The notes below the pieces were generated by a model. That model was not told the DNA's origin and searched no databases. It worked only from the letters and a program-made list of their open reading frames with translations. Source: a virus. From it: a stretch of DNA of 20,483 bases. The stretch is taken from positions 1 to 20,483 of IMG/VR virus record IMGVR_UViG_3300006919_014578; one strand, written 5' to 3'. A program made the position numbers and the translations under genes. Positions 6,945 to 15,102 of the stretch are shown here, piece after piece. Within the stretch, counting starts at the first letter, position 1, and the number at the start of each line of letters is the position of its first letter.

Positions 6945-7669
6945 TAAACAAAAATTTACTACAGTCTTTTATTTCAAAATATTACATAAATAGTAGATTT
7001 GATAAGTCTAAATGGGTTATAAAAGATAATAAATTAACTGTAAATACTGGGATACCCGGAAGGGCTGTAATGGTAGAATTAAATAATTTTCCTTTAGAAG
7101 ATATTGAATTAGGAATATGGGATACTACTAAACTAAATAAATTATTAGCCGTTACTACAGGAGATTTGCTTCTATCCCTTACTAAAGACAATGCTATAGC
7201 CCAAAAACTAAACATATCAGATTCTTCATTTGATTTATCTTATGGTCTTGCTCTTCCTTATATGATTGAAAAAGCTGTATGGTATCCTGATCCTAATCAA
7301 TGGGATATTGAATTAGAATTAAGTAGAGAGGATGTTGATAATTTAATTAAAGCAAAAAATGCCTTAGCTGAACAAGAAGTATTTACTATTAAAGCAATTA
7401 AAGATATAAACCAAATTAATACTATTCAATTTACATTTGGAGATAATAGTGAACATGCTAGTAAAATAAAATATAACATCTCAGGAACAATAAATGAAGA
7501 TATTTTAAATAATGCTTATCCTTTTGATGCTGATTTATTTAAAGATGTTTTAAACATAAATAAGGATCAAAATACGTATACATTAAAATTTTCTAAACTA
7601 GGGATGATGCAGTTGTCATTTTCATCAGATGAAATTAAAAGTACATATTATTTATCACGAAACGAATAA
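6941..7669 (+). CDS. 45: DNA polymerase sliding clamp (gp45-type)
   Basis: A 242-residue protein resembling the T4 gp45 processivity clamp (228 residues), which forms a trimeric ring on DNA and tethers the polymerase. Recognisable features are an N-terminal LLQSFISKYYIN segment, an ELGIWDTTKLNKLLAV strand-helix pair comparable to DVAIYDLNGFLGIL of gp45, and a second-domain repeat with VDNLIKAKNALAEQ and IKYNISG (T4: VKYSLT). Conservation is weak, as is usual for this family, so the call rests partly on context with gp43, gp44 and gp62 homologues. An ATGA overlap links it to the radical SAM gene. After it there is an 11-base gap. Confidence 0.8.
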   Translation: MINKNLLQSFISKYYINSRFDKSKWVIKDNKLTVNTGIPGRAVMVELNNFPLEDIELGIWDTTKLNKLLAVTTGDLLLSLTKDNAIAQKLNISDSSFDLSYGLALPYMIEKAVWYPDPNQWDIELELSREDVDNLIKAKNALAEQEVFTIKAIKDINQINTIQFTFGDNSEHASKIKYNISGTINEDILNNAYPFDADLFKDVLNINKDQNTYTLKFSKLGMMQLSFSSDEIKSTYYLSRNE

Positions 7670-7680
7670 AATTAAAAAAC

Positions 7681-8334
7681 ATGACTTATTATAATGATAC
7701 AACTCCCAATGAAGACGGAGGAATTATAACTACCGATAAATTTAAAGTAAATCCTGATGCTAAAAAAAGAATTTGGGTGGCTGAAAATTTTTATGAAAAC
7801 ATTGATGAAGTAAGAAATTATGCCCTTCAACAATGGTATTTTGATGATGAAGGTTATGAAGGTTTAAGAACAAGGAAACAATTTGTTTTCGATGGAACTA
7901 AAGAAAAGTTTGAAAGTATAATGGGTAAAAAAATTACTCGATTTGCCGACTATTATGGAATGTGTGGTAGGTTCCAATCTAATAAAGCAGATATGAGACC
8001 TGTTTGGCACTGTGATAGTCAAGAATATGCCGCAGTTATCTACTTAACCCCAGATGCTCCTGTTGAAGCTGGTACTGGATTTTATCAGCATAAAGCTACA
8101 AAATTAAGAGGTGGAGAACCTAATATTGGAGAAGCATTTAATGGTGAAACTTGGGTAGATGGTACCCCTTACCAACAAGTAGATTTTGTAGGTAATGTTT
8201 ATAATAGAATAGTTATATGGGATGCAAAATTAATTCATGCTGCTCCAATTTACTTTGGGTGGGATATTAATTCATCTCGATTGTTTCATATATTTTTCTT
8301 TGATTCTGAAGATGCCCTCTACCCCGGAGAATAA
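7681..8334 (+). CDS. 2OG-Fe(II) oxygenase-like protein, DUF6445 type
   Basis: A 217-residue protein with a clear HxD...H...R pattern: His110 and Asp112 in VWHCDSQEYAAVIYLTP, His186 in LIHAAPIYFGWD, and Arg200 in SSRLFHIFFFD. This is the iron and 2-oxoglutarate site of the double-stranded beta-helix oxygenases. The length and the ENFYENIDEVRNYAL start suit the DUF6445-like group seen in marine T4-like phages. It is not a recent duplicate of the oxygenase at 664-1281: motifs, spacing and flanking sequence differ. The substrate is unknown. The leader AATTAAAAAAC just before ATG 7681 is A-rich without a Shine-Dalgarno site, as in Bacteroidetes. The 3' end overlaps the DUF2452-like gene. Confidence 0.8.
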   Translation: MTYYNDTTPNEDGGIITTDKFKVNPDAKKRIWVAENFYENIDEVRNYALQQWYFDDEGYEGLRTRKQFVFDGTKEKFESIMGKKITRFADYYGMCGRFQSNKADMRPVWHCDSQEYAAVIYLTPDAPVEAGTGFYQHKATKLRGGEPNIGEAFNGETWVDGTPYQQVDFVGNVYNRIVIWDAKLIHAAPIYFGWDINSSRLFHIFFFDSEDALYPGE

Positions 8335-8701
8335 AAAACCTGATATGTACGCTGAAGATAAGGCAATCATGCCTTATGGTGATAGTGTAGCAGCCCCTAA
8401 GATAGAATTAGAAGATACTAAATCTTGGATGGTACAACAGACTATTCAAGTTAATCACTATCTATCTACCAAATTTTCTGAATTAAAAGCAGAATATGTT
8501 AAGTTAATAGAATTATATGAATGGAATAAATTAGTTAATAAATCAGAATTTAGTTTTATACCTGTAAAAGGCCATACTTATTACTTATATCAAAGAAAAA
8601 ATGGATCTTTATTTTTAACATTAATTGAACCTGAATACTGGGATCAAATTTTTGTAGCTGCTGTAAAACTAGACTCAGACGATAAATGGATAAAAGTATG
8701 A
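8312..8701 (+). CDS. DUF2452-like conserved protein
   Basis: About 129 residues. The frame is open from an upstream ATG at 8237, but the first 25 residues from there lie inside the oxygenase gene and read as hydrophobic out-of-frame sequence, so I start at ATG 8312 (MPSTPENKKPDMYAED). ATG 8345 is a second choice, 10 bases after the oxygenase stop. The protein resembles DUF2452: KKPDMYAEDKAIMPYG, SVAAPKIELEDTKSW, then an alpha-helical FSELKAEYVKLIELYEWN, then SEFSFIPVKGHTYYLYQR and a GSLFLTLIEPEYWD segment. The function is unknown. It ends in an ATGA overlap with the AdoMet synthetase gene. Confidence 0.75.
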   Translation: MPSTPENKKPDMYAEDKAIMPYGDSVAAPKIELEDTKSWMVQQTIQVNHYLSTKFSELKAEYVKLIELYEWNKLVNKSEFSFIPVKGHTYYLYQRKNGSLFLTLIEPEYWDQIFVAAVKLDSDDKWIKV

Positions 8702-9654
8702 TAAGAACAGCCGAGTGCGTATCACCACTCCACCCAGATAAAATTTGTGATAGAATTTCTGATATGATTTTAGATCTTTATCTTCAAGGAGATACTAATT
8801 CTAGATGTGCTATTGAAACTTGTGGGGGCCATGGAAAAATCTTTATTACAGGAGAAGTAAAATCCTACCATGTAGTTTTAGAACAACAAATTAAAGACTT
8901 AATTAAAGAAAAGTTTGGAATAAATGATGTTCAAACCCATATAGTTAGCCAATCCCCTGAAATCGCAAAAGGAGTAGATACAGGAGGAGCTGGAGACCAA
9001 GGTATTATGATTGGGTATGCTTGTAACGAAAATAGAGAAAAAGTGCCTCAAGAGTATTATTTAGCAAGAAAATTAAATAAATTTATTTTTAAAAAATATC
9101 CTTATGATGGCAAAACCCAAATAACTTTAGATGGTAAAAAAGTTAGAGTAGTTTGTTCATTCCAAAATGCCCCTAGTAGAGATTTAGATAAATTAATTAG
9201 AAAATTTTTCGAAGAAAATAAAGGATATGTAATAGAAGCTCTTCATATTAATCCTGCTGGTGATTGGAAAATAGGAGGTTTAAACGCAGATGCAGGGGTT
9301 ACAGGAAGAAAATTAGCAGTTGATAATTATGGACCTAGAGTTCCTCTTGGCGGGGGTGCTTTTAGTGGTAAAGATGCAACAAAAGTAGACCGCTCGGCAG
9401 CTTATATGGCTAGAAGAATTGCTGTTGATTATTTAAGAAAGTTTAATGCTAAAGAAGTTTATGTTCAATTAGCATATGCTATTGGTTATAACCAACCTAT
9501 TCAAGCCACAGCTAATATAGATGGGTTTAAAATGGAAATACAAGGGTATGATTTATCTCCTAATGGTATTATTGAATTTTTAGATCTTAAAAAACCTATC
9601 TTTAGTAAAACTGCTGAATGGGGCCATATGGGAAATAATTTTTCTTGGAAATAG
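8698..9654 (+). CDS. metK: S-adenosylmethionine synthetase, shortened
   Basis: Makes S-adenosylmethionine from methionine and ATP. Counting from ATG 8698, motifs are SPLHPDKICDRISD (His12, Asp14), GGAGDQGIMIGYA at 96-108, LNADAGVTGRKLAVDNYG at 195-212 and GGGAFSGKDATKVDRSAAY at 218-236, the last almost identical to bacterial MetK. At 318 residues it is well short of the usual 380-400: loops are trimmed and the protein ends soon after WGHMGNNFSW. An in-frame ATG at 8686 exists, but 8698 gives the ATGA junction common here and starts right at the conserved IRTAECVSPLHPDK. It probably feeds the phage's radical SAM enzymes and methyltransferase or restores AdoMet pools. Confidence 0.92.
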   Translation: MIRTAECVSPLHPDKICDRISDMILDLYLQGDTNSRCAIETCGGHGKIFITGEVKSYHVVLEQQIKDLIKEKFGINDVQTHIVSQSPEIAKGVDTGGAGDQGIMIGYACNENREKVPQEYYLARKLNKFIFKKYPYDGKTQITLDGKKVRVVCSFQNAPSRDLDKLIRKFFEENKGYVIEALHINPAGDWKIGGLNADAGVTGRKLAVDNYGPRVPLGGGAFSGKDATKVDRSAAYMARRIAVDYLRKFNAKEVYVQLAYAIGYNQPIQATANIDGFKMEIQGYDLSPNGIIEFLDLKKPIFSKTAEWGHMGNNFSWK

Positions 9655-9684
9655 TTTGGAAAAATAAAATTTCCTTATTATGTT

Positions 9685-9700
9685 ATATATGTATAATAAA
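9685..9700 (+). repeat. 16-base AT-rich motif, copy 1
   Basis: ATATATGTATAATAAA occurs here, in the 120-base spacer after metK, and again exactly at 16079-16094, in the short spacer before the ribbon-helix-helix gene. These are two of the few real gene-free gaps in the window, which favours a role in transcription. TATAAT-like content suggests a promoter -10 region, perhaps for a phage-modified polymerase, but no paired upstream element is clear. Confidence 0.5.
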
Positions 9701-9706
9701 TTAACA

Positions 9707-9736
9707 TTGGAGCTAGGGCACATTGTTATATTTTTG
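9707..9736 (+). promoter_or_regulatory. Bacteroidetes-type promoter before the Hsp20 gene
   Basis: TTG at 9707-9709, a 19-base spacer, then TATTTTTG at 9729-9736. This fits the Bacteroidetes -33/-7 consensus (TTG, about 19-21 bases, TAnnTTTG) recognised by their primary sigma factor. Transcription would start a few bases downstream, giving a leader of roughly 30 bases before ATG 9775. It would drive hsp20 and possibly the groES-groEL genes beyond. The rest of 9655-9774 holds a weak inverted repeat (9658-9674) and the 16-base motif above, and no ORF. In AT-rich DNA a chance match is possible, but this is the longest spacer in the window. Confidence 0.55.
9713..9727 (+). repeat. CTAG-GCACATTGTT element, copy 1
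   Basis: CTAGGGCACATTGTT lies upstream of the Hsp20 gene, inside the promoter spacer. A near copy, CTAGCACATTGTT, lies at 10212-10224 upstream of the next gene; both share GCACATTGTT exactly (9718-9727 and 10215-10224). Being in two consecutive intergenic gaps that flank a heat-shock protein gene suggests a shared regulatory element, though two copies are too few to exclude chance. Confidence 0.35.
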
Positions 9737-9774
9737 TTAAACCGCGATCTTAGGACGCATAAATTTTAAATGAT

Positions 9775-10188
9775 ATGAGTACATTATTTTATGAAAATCA
9801 CGTTACACCTTTCGACATTTTAGTTCGAAATTTCTTCCAGGATGCATCTACATATGCACCTATTGAAAACCAAAAAATCCCACACCCTATTGATGTTTAT
9901 GAAAAACCTAATGGTTTAGGCATTGATATTGCTTGTACTGGGATTAATAAAGAAGACCTAGAAATTCAAATTCAAGGTAATATAATCAGAGTTAATTATG
10001 ACAAAGCCAAAGATGATGAAATAAATTATTATCATCGAGGTATTGCTAAAAGATCTTTTAATTTAGGTTGGAAGATTGATAGTAAATTTGATTTAAGTAA
10101 AGCAGAAGCTAATTTTGAAAATGGTTTACTTAGAATTGAAGTTCCTTATGCCAAAGGAAGTGAGTTAAAATCTCTAAAAATTAAATAA
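9775..10188 (+). CDS. Small heat-shock protein, Hsp20/alpha-crystallin family
   Basis: A 137-residue small heat-shock protein: an ATP-independent holdase that binds unfolding proteins. The alpha-crystallin domain runs from about residue 40 to the end: PIDVYEKPNGLGIDIACTGINKEDLEIQIQ, then IIRVNYD, then HRGIAKRSFNLGWKI (a family-typical RxFxLP-like strand, with Gly-Trp instead of Leu-Pro), and ANFENGLLRIEVPY, the A-x-x-x-x-GvL-i-v-P signature. The N-terminal 35 residues (PFDILVRNFF) form the variable arm. Hsp20 genes are common in marine T4-like phages. It stands directly after the probable promoter and before an unknown gene and groES-groEL, making a chaperone block. A 74-base gap follows it. 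Confidence 0.92.
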   Translation: MSTLFYENHVTPFDILVRNFFQDASTYAPIENQKIPHPIDVYEKPNGLGIDIACTGINKEDLEIQIQGNIIRVNYDKAKDDEINYYHRGIAKRSFNLGWKIDSKFDLSKAEANFENGLLRIEVPYAKGSELKSLKIK

Positions 10189-10211
10189 TAAGTTTTATTA
10201 AAATATGTGTC

Positions 10212-10224
10212 CTAGCACATTGTT
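10212..10224 (+). repeat. CTAG-GCACATTGTT element, copy 2
   Basis: CTAGCACATTGTT in the 74-base spacer between the Hsp20 gene and the gene at 10263. See the copy at 9713-9727. Downstream, TATAAAATA at 10241-10249 lies 18 bases after the TTG of this element and could act as a -10 region, but it is not a TAnnTTTG match. No ORF is present in the spacer. Confidence 0.35.
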
Positions 10225-10262
10225 TTTCGTATATTATAGTTATAAAATAAATTAAAAGTTAT

Positions 10263-10567
10263 ATGGCAAGAAAAGTAAAATCCCTAACAATGATCGAGGA
10301 TCCAGCTTTGGACCCCTATTTTATAACATCCGATGACAATTGTTATACGGTAAATGTTAAAGTAACTAAAGATAAGGATCATTTTAGATCTACAGGTACA
10401 AATAAAACGTACTCTAAAGCATTAACCTTTCATTCTACTTTTAAACGTGCTTTAGAACGAATAACCCAAGATCAGTTACACACAAAGGAGTCATATAAAT
10501 CCTTAACTGAGTTTTTAAATCATTATGAAAAAATTGAATCAAATATTAAAAATTATATTGAAAAATT

Positions 10568-10571
<4 letters not shown>
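10263..10571 (+). CDS. Conserved-looking phage protein of unknown function
   Basis: A 102-residue protein I cannot assign. It has an MARKVKSLTMIEDPALDPYFITSDDNCYTV start, where the DPYF-D-NCYTV pattern looks like a short beta domain, followed by basic, mostly helical sequence (KALTFHSTFKRALERITQDQL) and a C-terminal amphipathic helix (LNHYEKIESNIKNYIEKL). It has no signal peptide or membrane segment. It starts after a 74-base spacer with promoter-like sequence and ends in an ATGA overlap with the groES-like gene, so it is probably the first gene of the groES-groEL transcript. A role with the chaperonins is possible only by position. Confidence 0.75.
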
Positions 10572-12578
<2,007 letters not shown>

Positions 12579-12588
12579 ATTTAGAATT

Positions 12589-12858
12589 ATGGCAAAACAA
12601 GAAATAAAAATTGTAGAACAAAATGTTTTGATTGCAGAAAGGGTGCCACCTGGAGATAAGTGGAGTTTGTTAGGTGAAGAAAAAGTTCATCCTAGTTTAA
12701 CTGATACATTAGAAGCTTATATGAGAAAAACAGGATTTAGAGGCAATTACAGATTAGAACCTTTAAATGGTAATCTATATGCAATCGACGCAGAAGAAAT
12801 TGAAGTAGAAAAACCTAAAGAAAAAGTATATTCAATTTATGGTGAATACGGACAATAG
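12589..12858 (+). CDS. Unknown 89-residue protein before the clamp loader
   Basis: I do not recognise this protein. It starts after a 10-base gap with the leader ATTTAGAATT, and its last 20 bases overlap the clamp-loader start. The sequence is compact and mixed alpha/beta: IKIVEQNVLIAERVPPGDKWSLLGEE, then LTDTLEAYMRKTGFRGNYRLEPLNGNLYAID, then a charged VEKPKEKVYSIYGEYGQ tail. There are no cysteines, membrane segments or signal peptide. Codon use matches the surrounding genes, which supports it being real. Position between groEL and the gp44-like gene gives no clear function. Confidence 0.75.
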   Translation: MAKQEIKIVEQNVLIAERVPPGDKWSLLGEEKVHPSLTDTLEAYMRKTGFRGNYRLEPLNGNLYAIDAEEIEVEKPKEKVYSIYGEYGQ

Positions 12859-13756
12859 TTTACTAAACGAGAAATATAGACCAGTAACTTTAGATACATA
12901 TGTTGGTAACGCTAATTTAAAAGCATCTATTGCTAAACAATTAGAACAAAACGATATACAAAATTATTTGCTCTATGGACCTGCCGGAACAGGAAAAACA
13001 ACTCTTGCTAAACTCATTGTACAAAATCTTGATTGTGACAGCCTTTATATTAATGCCTCTGATGAACGCGGCATTGAAACGATTAGAGATAAAGTACAAA
13101 GTTTTGCAAGCGTGGCTTCATTTAAATCAATTAAGGTTGTTATTTTGGATGAGTCTGATTTTCTTACTATTCAAGCGCAGGCTTCTCTCCGTAATATCAT
13201 TGAAACGTTTTCGCGAACAACTAGGTTTATTTTAACCTGTAATTATGTAGAACGTATTATTGATCCTTTACAATCAAGGTGTCAAGTATTAAAGATCGTT
13301 CCACCCACTAAAAAAGAAGTAGCAGTACATATAGCTGGAATTTGTGAAAAGGAGGGCATTAAATATCAACCTACTGCCATTGGTCAAATTGTAAATCAGT
13401 TTTATCCTGATTTGCGTAAAATGCTCAACACAATTCAAACTAGTAGCCGAACTGGTAAATTAGAATTAGATGAGAAGTTATTAGTTTCATCCAGCTATAT
13501 ATCTGCTGTTATTGATGAGTTAAGATATACTAGTAGTAAAAGTTTTACTAATATACGCCAAATTATAGCGGATGCTAATGTAGATGATTTTGATGAATTA
13601 TTTAAATCATTATATGAAAGAGCATCAGAATATCTTCCAGGTAAAGAAGGTACAGTTGCTATTTTAGTAAATGATCATCAATATAAAGCAAATTTCCGTA
13701 TTGATAAAGAAATCAATGCAATGAGTTTAATTTCAAATTTAATAAATACTAAATAA
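12839..13756 (+). CDS. 44: Clamp loader large subunit (gp44-type AAA+ ATPase)
   Basis: A 305-residue AAA+ ATPase like T4 gp44, which with gp62 loads the sliding clamp onto primer-template DNA. Near the N-terminus is LNEKYRPVTLDTYVGN, typical of RFC-like subunits. Walker A is GPAGTGKTT at 47-55; Walker B is VVILDESD at 100-107 (DESD in place of DExD/H); sensor I is LTCNY at 132-136; the arginine-finger SRC motif is at 146-148. The C-terminal third is the helical collar. The start overlaps the preceding gene by 20 bases, with no closer ATG that keeps the EKYRP motif. Parts of 13021-13260 have slightly raised GC (37-38%). Confidence 0.93.
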   Translation: MVNTDNSLLNEKYRPVTLDTYVGNANLKASIAKQLEQNDIQNYLLYGPAGTGKTTLAKLIVQNLDCDSLYINASDERGIETIRDKVQSFASVASFKSIKVVILDESDFLTIQAQASLRNIIETFSRTTRFILTCNYVERIIDPLQSRCQVLKIVPPTKKEVAVHIAGICEKEGIKYQPTAIGQIVNQFYPDLRKMLNTIQTSSRTGKLELDEKLLVSSSYISAVIDELRYTSSKSFTNIRQIIADANVDDFDELFKSLYERASEYLPGKEGTVAILVNDHQYKANFRIDKEINAMSLISNLINTK

Positions 13757-13758
13757 TT

Positions 13759-14007
13759 ATGACAAATCCACAACAACCCCCTCAAATTAATGTTGACCTA
13801 CAAACTACTGAAGGAATTAAAAATTCTAAAGGAGGTAGTATTTTCCAATCAGGAGTTATTCTTAGGAGAATATCTAAATTTGTAGCAGGTACAGAAAATG
13901 ATGCAATTATGCCTATTCCTGTATTTTTTGATCCTACCAATAATAAAATTTTAGGTGAGGGTATTCCTGTAGAATTAAGAGAAGAATTGAAAGACGAACT
14001 CTGTTAG
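13759..14007 (+). CDS. Unknown small protein between the clamp-loader subunit genes
   Basis: An 82-residue protein without a family I can name. The first 20 residues are Pro/Gln-rich (TNPQQPPQINVDLQTTEG) and look disordered; the rest (GSIFQSGVILRRISKFVAGTE, then IPVFFDPTNNKILGEGIPVELREELKDEL) could form a small beta domain with a C-terminal helix. It lies 2 bases after the gp44-like gene and directly abuts the gp62-like gene with no spacing, so it is surely co-expressed with the loader. Whether it touches the loader is unknown. T4 has no gene between 44 and 62. Confidence 0.75.
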   Translation: MTNPQQPPQINVDLQTTEGIKNSKGGSIFQSGVILRRISKFVAGTENDAIMPIPVFFDPTNNKILGEGIPVELREELKDELC

Positions 14008-14421
14008 ATGAAAAACATATTTGACTGGCTCAAAGAAATAAATTACCATAAATCTCCTGTATCTAAATTTACAGAAAAAGATTGGGAAATTTTTAATGCC
14101 TATATGATACATAGATTTATGTCTATGAATCAAGATTATATAGAGGTAGTCAATTATGTTCAAGAACTACCTCCTCAAGAAAAAGCAATGATTTATAGAA
14201 TATATAAAGAATTTATTCCTAAAAATAATAGGTGGAATAAATATATTAAATCAAATTCTAAGGAGCCAAACAAAGATTTAGTTATTCAATTAAAAGATCA
14301 TTTTAGAGTATCTATTAGAGAAGTAAAAGATTACTTAAAGATTTTGGATACCACAGAAATAAATCGTATATTAACGAATAGAGGTTTAGAAACCAAAGAA
14401 ATAAAACAATTATTAAAATGA
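14008..14421 (+). CDS. 62: Clamp loader small subunit (gp62-type)
   Basis: A 137-residue protein matching the short gp62-like family of marine T4-like phages. Marks are FDWLKEINYHKSP at the N-terminus, IHRFMSMNQDYIE at 34-46, a short FIPKNNRWNKYIKS basic stretch, and a C-terminal REVKDYLKIL helix followed by INRILTNRGLETKE. T4 gp62 is longer (187 residues) and diverged. The subunit has no ATPase motif and would complete the loader with the gp44-like protein. It starts directly after the preceding TAG and ends in an ATGA overlap with the next gene. Confidence 0.85.
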   Translation: MKNIFDWLKEINYHKSPVSKFTEKDWEIFNAYMIHRFMSMNQDYIEVVNYVQELPPQEKAMIYRIYKEFIPKNNRWNKYIKSNSKEPNKDLVIQLKDHFRVSIREVKDYLKILDTTEINRILTNRGLETKEIKQLLK

Positions 14422-14645
14422 AGCAACATCTTTACAAAATGCTTAAAACAGAAGCTGAAGCTGAAAAAGCAAAAGCTTTATTATCACTTGAATTATTAGG
14501 AAATAATGCAGTAGGAATCGGGGATCATAGTACAGAAGATTTTTATAAAAACGCCACTGAAGCTTTAACCATGTTAGTAGATGCAGATGATAAATTAAAA
14601 GCCTTAGAAAAATATTTTTTTGTAAAAGAACAAGTAAATGGGTGA
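14418..14645 (+). CDS. Unknown small helical phage protein
   Basis: A 75-residue, mostly alpha-helical protein: KMLKTEAEAEKAKALLSLELLGNN, a loop AVGIGDHSTEDF, then YKNATEALTMLVDADDKLKALEKYF. Two amphipathic helices around a glycine loop suggest a coiled-coil hairpin. Similar small proteins occur in T4-like marine phages by my recollection, always unassigned. The ATGA overlap with the gp62-like gene and an 8-base overlap with the DUF1599 gene show it is part of the same transcript. Function unknown. Confidence 0.75.
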   Translation: MKQHLYKMLKTEAEAEKAKALLSLELLGNNAVGIGDHSTEDFYKNATEALTMLVDADDKLKALEKYFFVKEQVNG

Positions 14646-15099
14646 CACAGTAAAAGCATGGTACGACATGCAAGAAGAAAAAAATATGAGCGATAGAGAA
14701 ATTATGAACGCTAAAAGGCCTAGTCTAAATAAAAAATTAGAGGAATGGGCTGATGATGAAGTAAATCAAACTATAACTATATTTGAAGAGGAATACCCAG
14801 ACCTATCCCAAGAATTTAAATTAATCCAAAAAGAAATGTATGAAATGTTTGCTCGAAAACATATGGATTATGGTTTGAATAATATTGCTTTAGGAGGTGA
14901 TTTAACTAATAAAGATGATAAAACATTTTCATTAACTGGTTTATGTATTAGATTAACCGATAAAATTAGTAGATTAAAAAATTTACTTATAAATGGAAAG
15001 AACTTCGTTAAAGGTGAAGGCATGGAAGACACGTTTATTGATATAGCTAATTATGGTATAATTGGTTTATTAGTAGGACGTGATAAATGGAAAAAATAA
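14638..15099 (+). CDS. DUF1599 (Nmad1-like, nucleotide modification associated) protein
   Basis: A 153-residue protein. It carries the DUF1599 pattern: FARKHMDYGLNNIALGG at 71-87, then SLTGLCIRLTDKISRLKNLL at 98-117 and EDTFIDIANYGIIGLLV at 130-146. The acidic and basic residues in RLTDKISRLKNL and EDTFIDIANYG are reminiscent of all-alpha nucleotide pyrophosphohydrolases. The Pfam family is also called nucleotide modification associated domain 1 because it tends to accompany base-modification genes. Its presence in the same operon-like block as QueE, FolE and MazG genes fits such a role, but direct evidence is lacking. Start at 14638 overlaps the previous stop; in-frame ATGs at 14668 and 14686 are alternatives. 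Confidence 0.75.
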   Translation: MGDTVKAWYDMQEEKNMSDREIMNAKRPSLNKKLEEWADDEVNQTITIFEEEYPDLSQEFKLIQKEMYEMFARKHMDYGLNNIALGGDLTNKDDKTFSLTGLCIRLTDKISRLKNLLINGKNFVKGEGMEDTFIDIANYGIIGLLVGRDKWKK

Positions 15100-15102
15100 G
15101 TT

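Noticed and set aside
8237-8311. N-terminal extension of the DUF2452-like ORF to ATG 8237
   Set aside because: It lies wholly inside the oxygenase gene in another frame and reads as hydrophobic out-of-frame sequence; the conserved-looking protein begins at 8312 or 8345.
8686-8697. Upstream ATG for the AdoMet synthetase gene
   Set aside because: It adds only MDKS before the conserved start and gives a longer overlap; ATG 8698 makes the ATGA junction used throughout the window.
9658-9674. Inverted repeat GGAAA/TTTCC after metK as a terminator
   Set aside because: The stem is only five pairs, mostly A-T, and the following T run is broken; too weak to call.
10241-10249. TATAAAATA as a T4-type late promoter (TATAAATA)
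   Set aside because: It differs by one inserted A and AT-rich DNA yields such strings often; recorded only as part of the spacer description.
12975-13235. 86-residue open frame overlapping the clamp-loader gene
   Set aside because: It is an out-of-frame shadow; the AAA+ motifs are in the main frame.
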